From NCBI GenBank assembly GCA_049508565.1, contig JBELAT010000036.1, positions 1-15,124 of the forward strand: a DNA stretch of 15,124 nt. Direction: 5' to 3'. Positions 14,981 through 15,124 of this stretch are shown in pieces. The first letter of the stretch is position 1. Each line of letters starts with the position of its first letter. The translations under genes and the position numbers were made by a program. The notes under the pieces are model-generated. The model did not search any database. It was not told the origin of the DNA and was given only the letters and a program-made list of their open reading frames with translations. Source of the stretch: CAIRNS01 sp049508565 (GTDB lineage Bacteria > Elusimicrobiota > Endomicrobiia > Endomicrobiales > CAIRNS01).

Positions 14981-15124
14981 ATGCAAACTGAGCTTTTTGG
15001 GCCTTCACTACATAATAATTCCTCGGAAAATACTCCTCTGGCACGACGCATGGCACCGCGGTCGCTTGATGAGTTTGTTGGCCAAACGGAGATACTGGGA
15101 CCCGGCAAACTTCTGCGCCGGGCG
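14981..15124 (+). CDS. rarA: Replication-associated recombination protein A (AAA+ ATPase), 5' part
   Basis: The first 48 codons of a gene that runs off the window. The segment P-L-A-R-R-M-A-P-R-S-L-D-E-F-V-G-Q (residues 19-35) followed by L-G-P-G-K-L-L-R-R-A is the N-terminal signature of RarA/MgsA, which acts at stalled replication forks with SSB and is related to clamp-loader subunits. The Walker A motif would lie just past the edge. The first residues (M-Q-T-E-L-F-G) resemble the usual short RarA leader. An in-frame TGA at 14963-14965 leaves ATG 14981 as the first usable start, with GTGGA (14971-14975) as a modest ribosome site. I recall rarA as a frequent neighbour of 6S RNA genes in other bacteria, which supports both calls. 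Confidence 0.88.
   Translation, partial: MQTELFGPSLHNNSSENTPLARRMAPRSLDEFVGQTEILGPGKLLRRA

Noticed and set aside
14497..15108. 203-aa open frame on the minus strand
   Set aside because: It runs antisense through zapA, the 6S RNA candidate and rarA, all of which have positive evidence. Its protein shows no recognisable domain.

Overview
The window looks like chromosomal DNA of a Gram-negative, probably uncultured and possibly anaerobic bacterium of moderate GC content. The pointers are PMT-like glycosyltransferases fused to TPR repeats, a periplasmic-loop/HAMP membrane protein, ZapA, a 6S RNA-like locus and RarA. Candidate-phylum or PVC-like lineages and Desulfobacterota-like lineages would all fit, but nothing here fixes the taxon and this is only a guess. 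All convincing genes are on the + strand. I see no tRNA, rRNA, insertion sequence or CRISPR array.

Region 1 (1-4333): a good sigma70-like promoter (154-182) precedes two overlapping genes for large integral-membrane GT39/PMT-like glycosyltransferases. Each carries a C-terminal TPR tail, and they probably modify exported proteins or polymers with sugars taken from polyprenyl-phosphate donors. Region 2 (4427-6676): a membrane histidine kinase with a 7TM-type N-terminal half, a GAF domain and an intact HisKA/HATPase core, with no adjacent response regulator.

Region 3 (7231-12211) is the centrepiece: a tightly overlapping four-gene trehalose cassette. Its first gene encodes a trehalose-6-phosphate synthase (GT20/OtsA) fused behind a TM-periplasmic loop-TM-HAMP module, so the enzyme is built like a chemoreceptor or sensor kinase. 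It is followed by trehalose-6-phosphate phosphatase (OtsB), a DUF5752 protein that I read as an internal duplication, and a TreT-like GT4 trehalose synthase. Two different routes to trehalose, from a nucleotide sugar plus Glc6P and from a nucleotide sugar plus glucose, are thus translationally coupled. Region 4 (12212-13632): a long intergenic segment with a 16-bp perfect palindrome and repeated TGTGCA motifs, then a receiver-like protein with a degenerate acidic pocket, then a stand-alone canonical receiver (CheY-like) protein. These could belong to signalling connected with the sensor kinase or the trehalose cassette, but only proximity suggests it.

Region 5 (13633-15124): a 570-base structured intergenic region ending in a TTGACA-17-TAAAAT promoter that abuts the start codon of a small coiled-coil gene (possible leaderless mRNA). 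This gene overlaps zapA. A roughly 160-nt RNA with the fold of 6S RNA follows, and then the 5' end of rarA, cut by the window edge.
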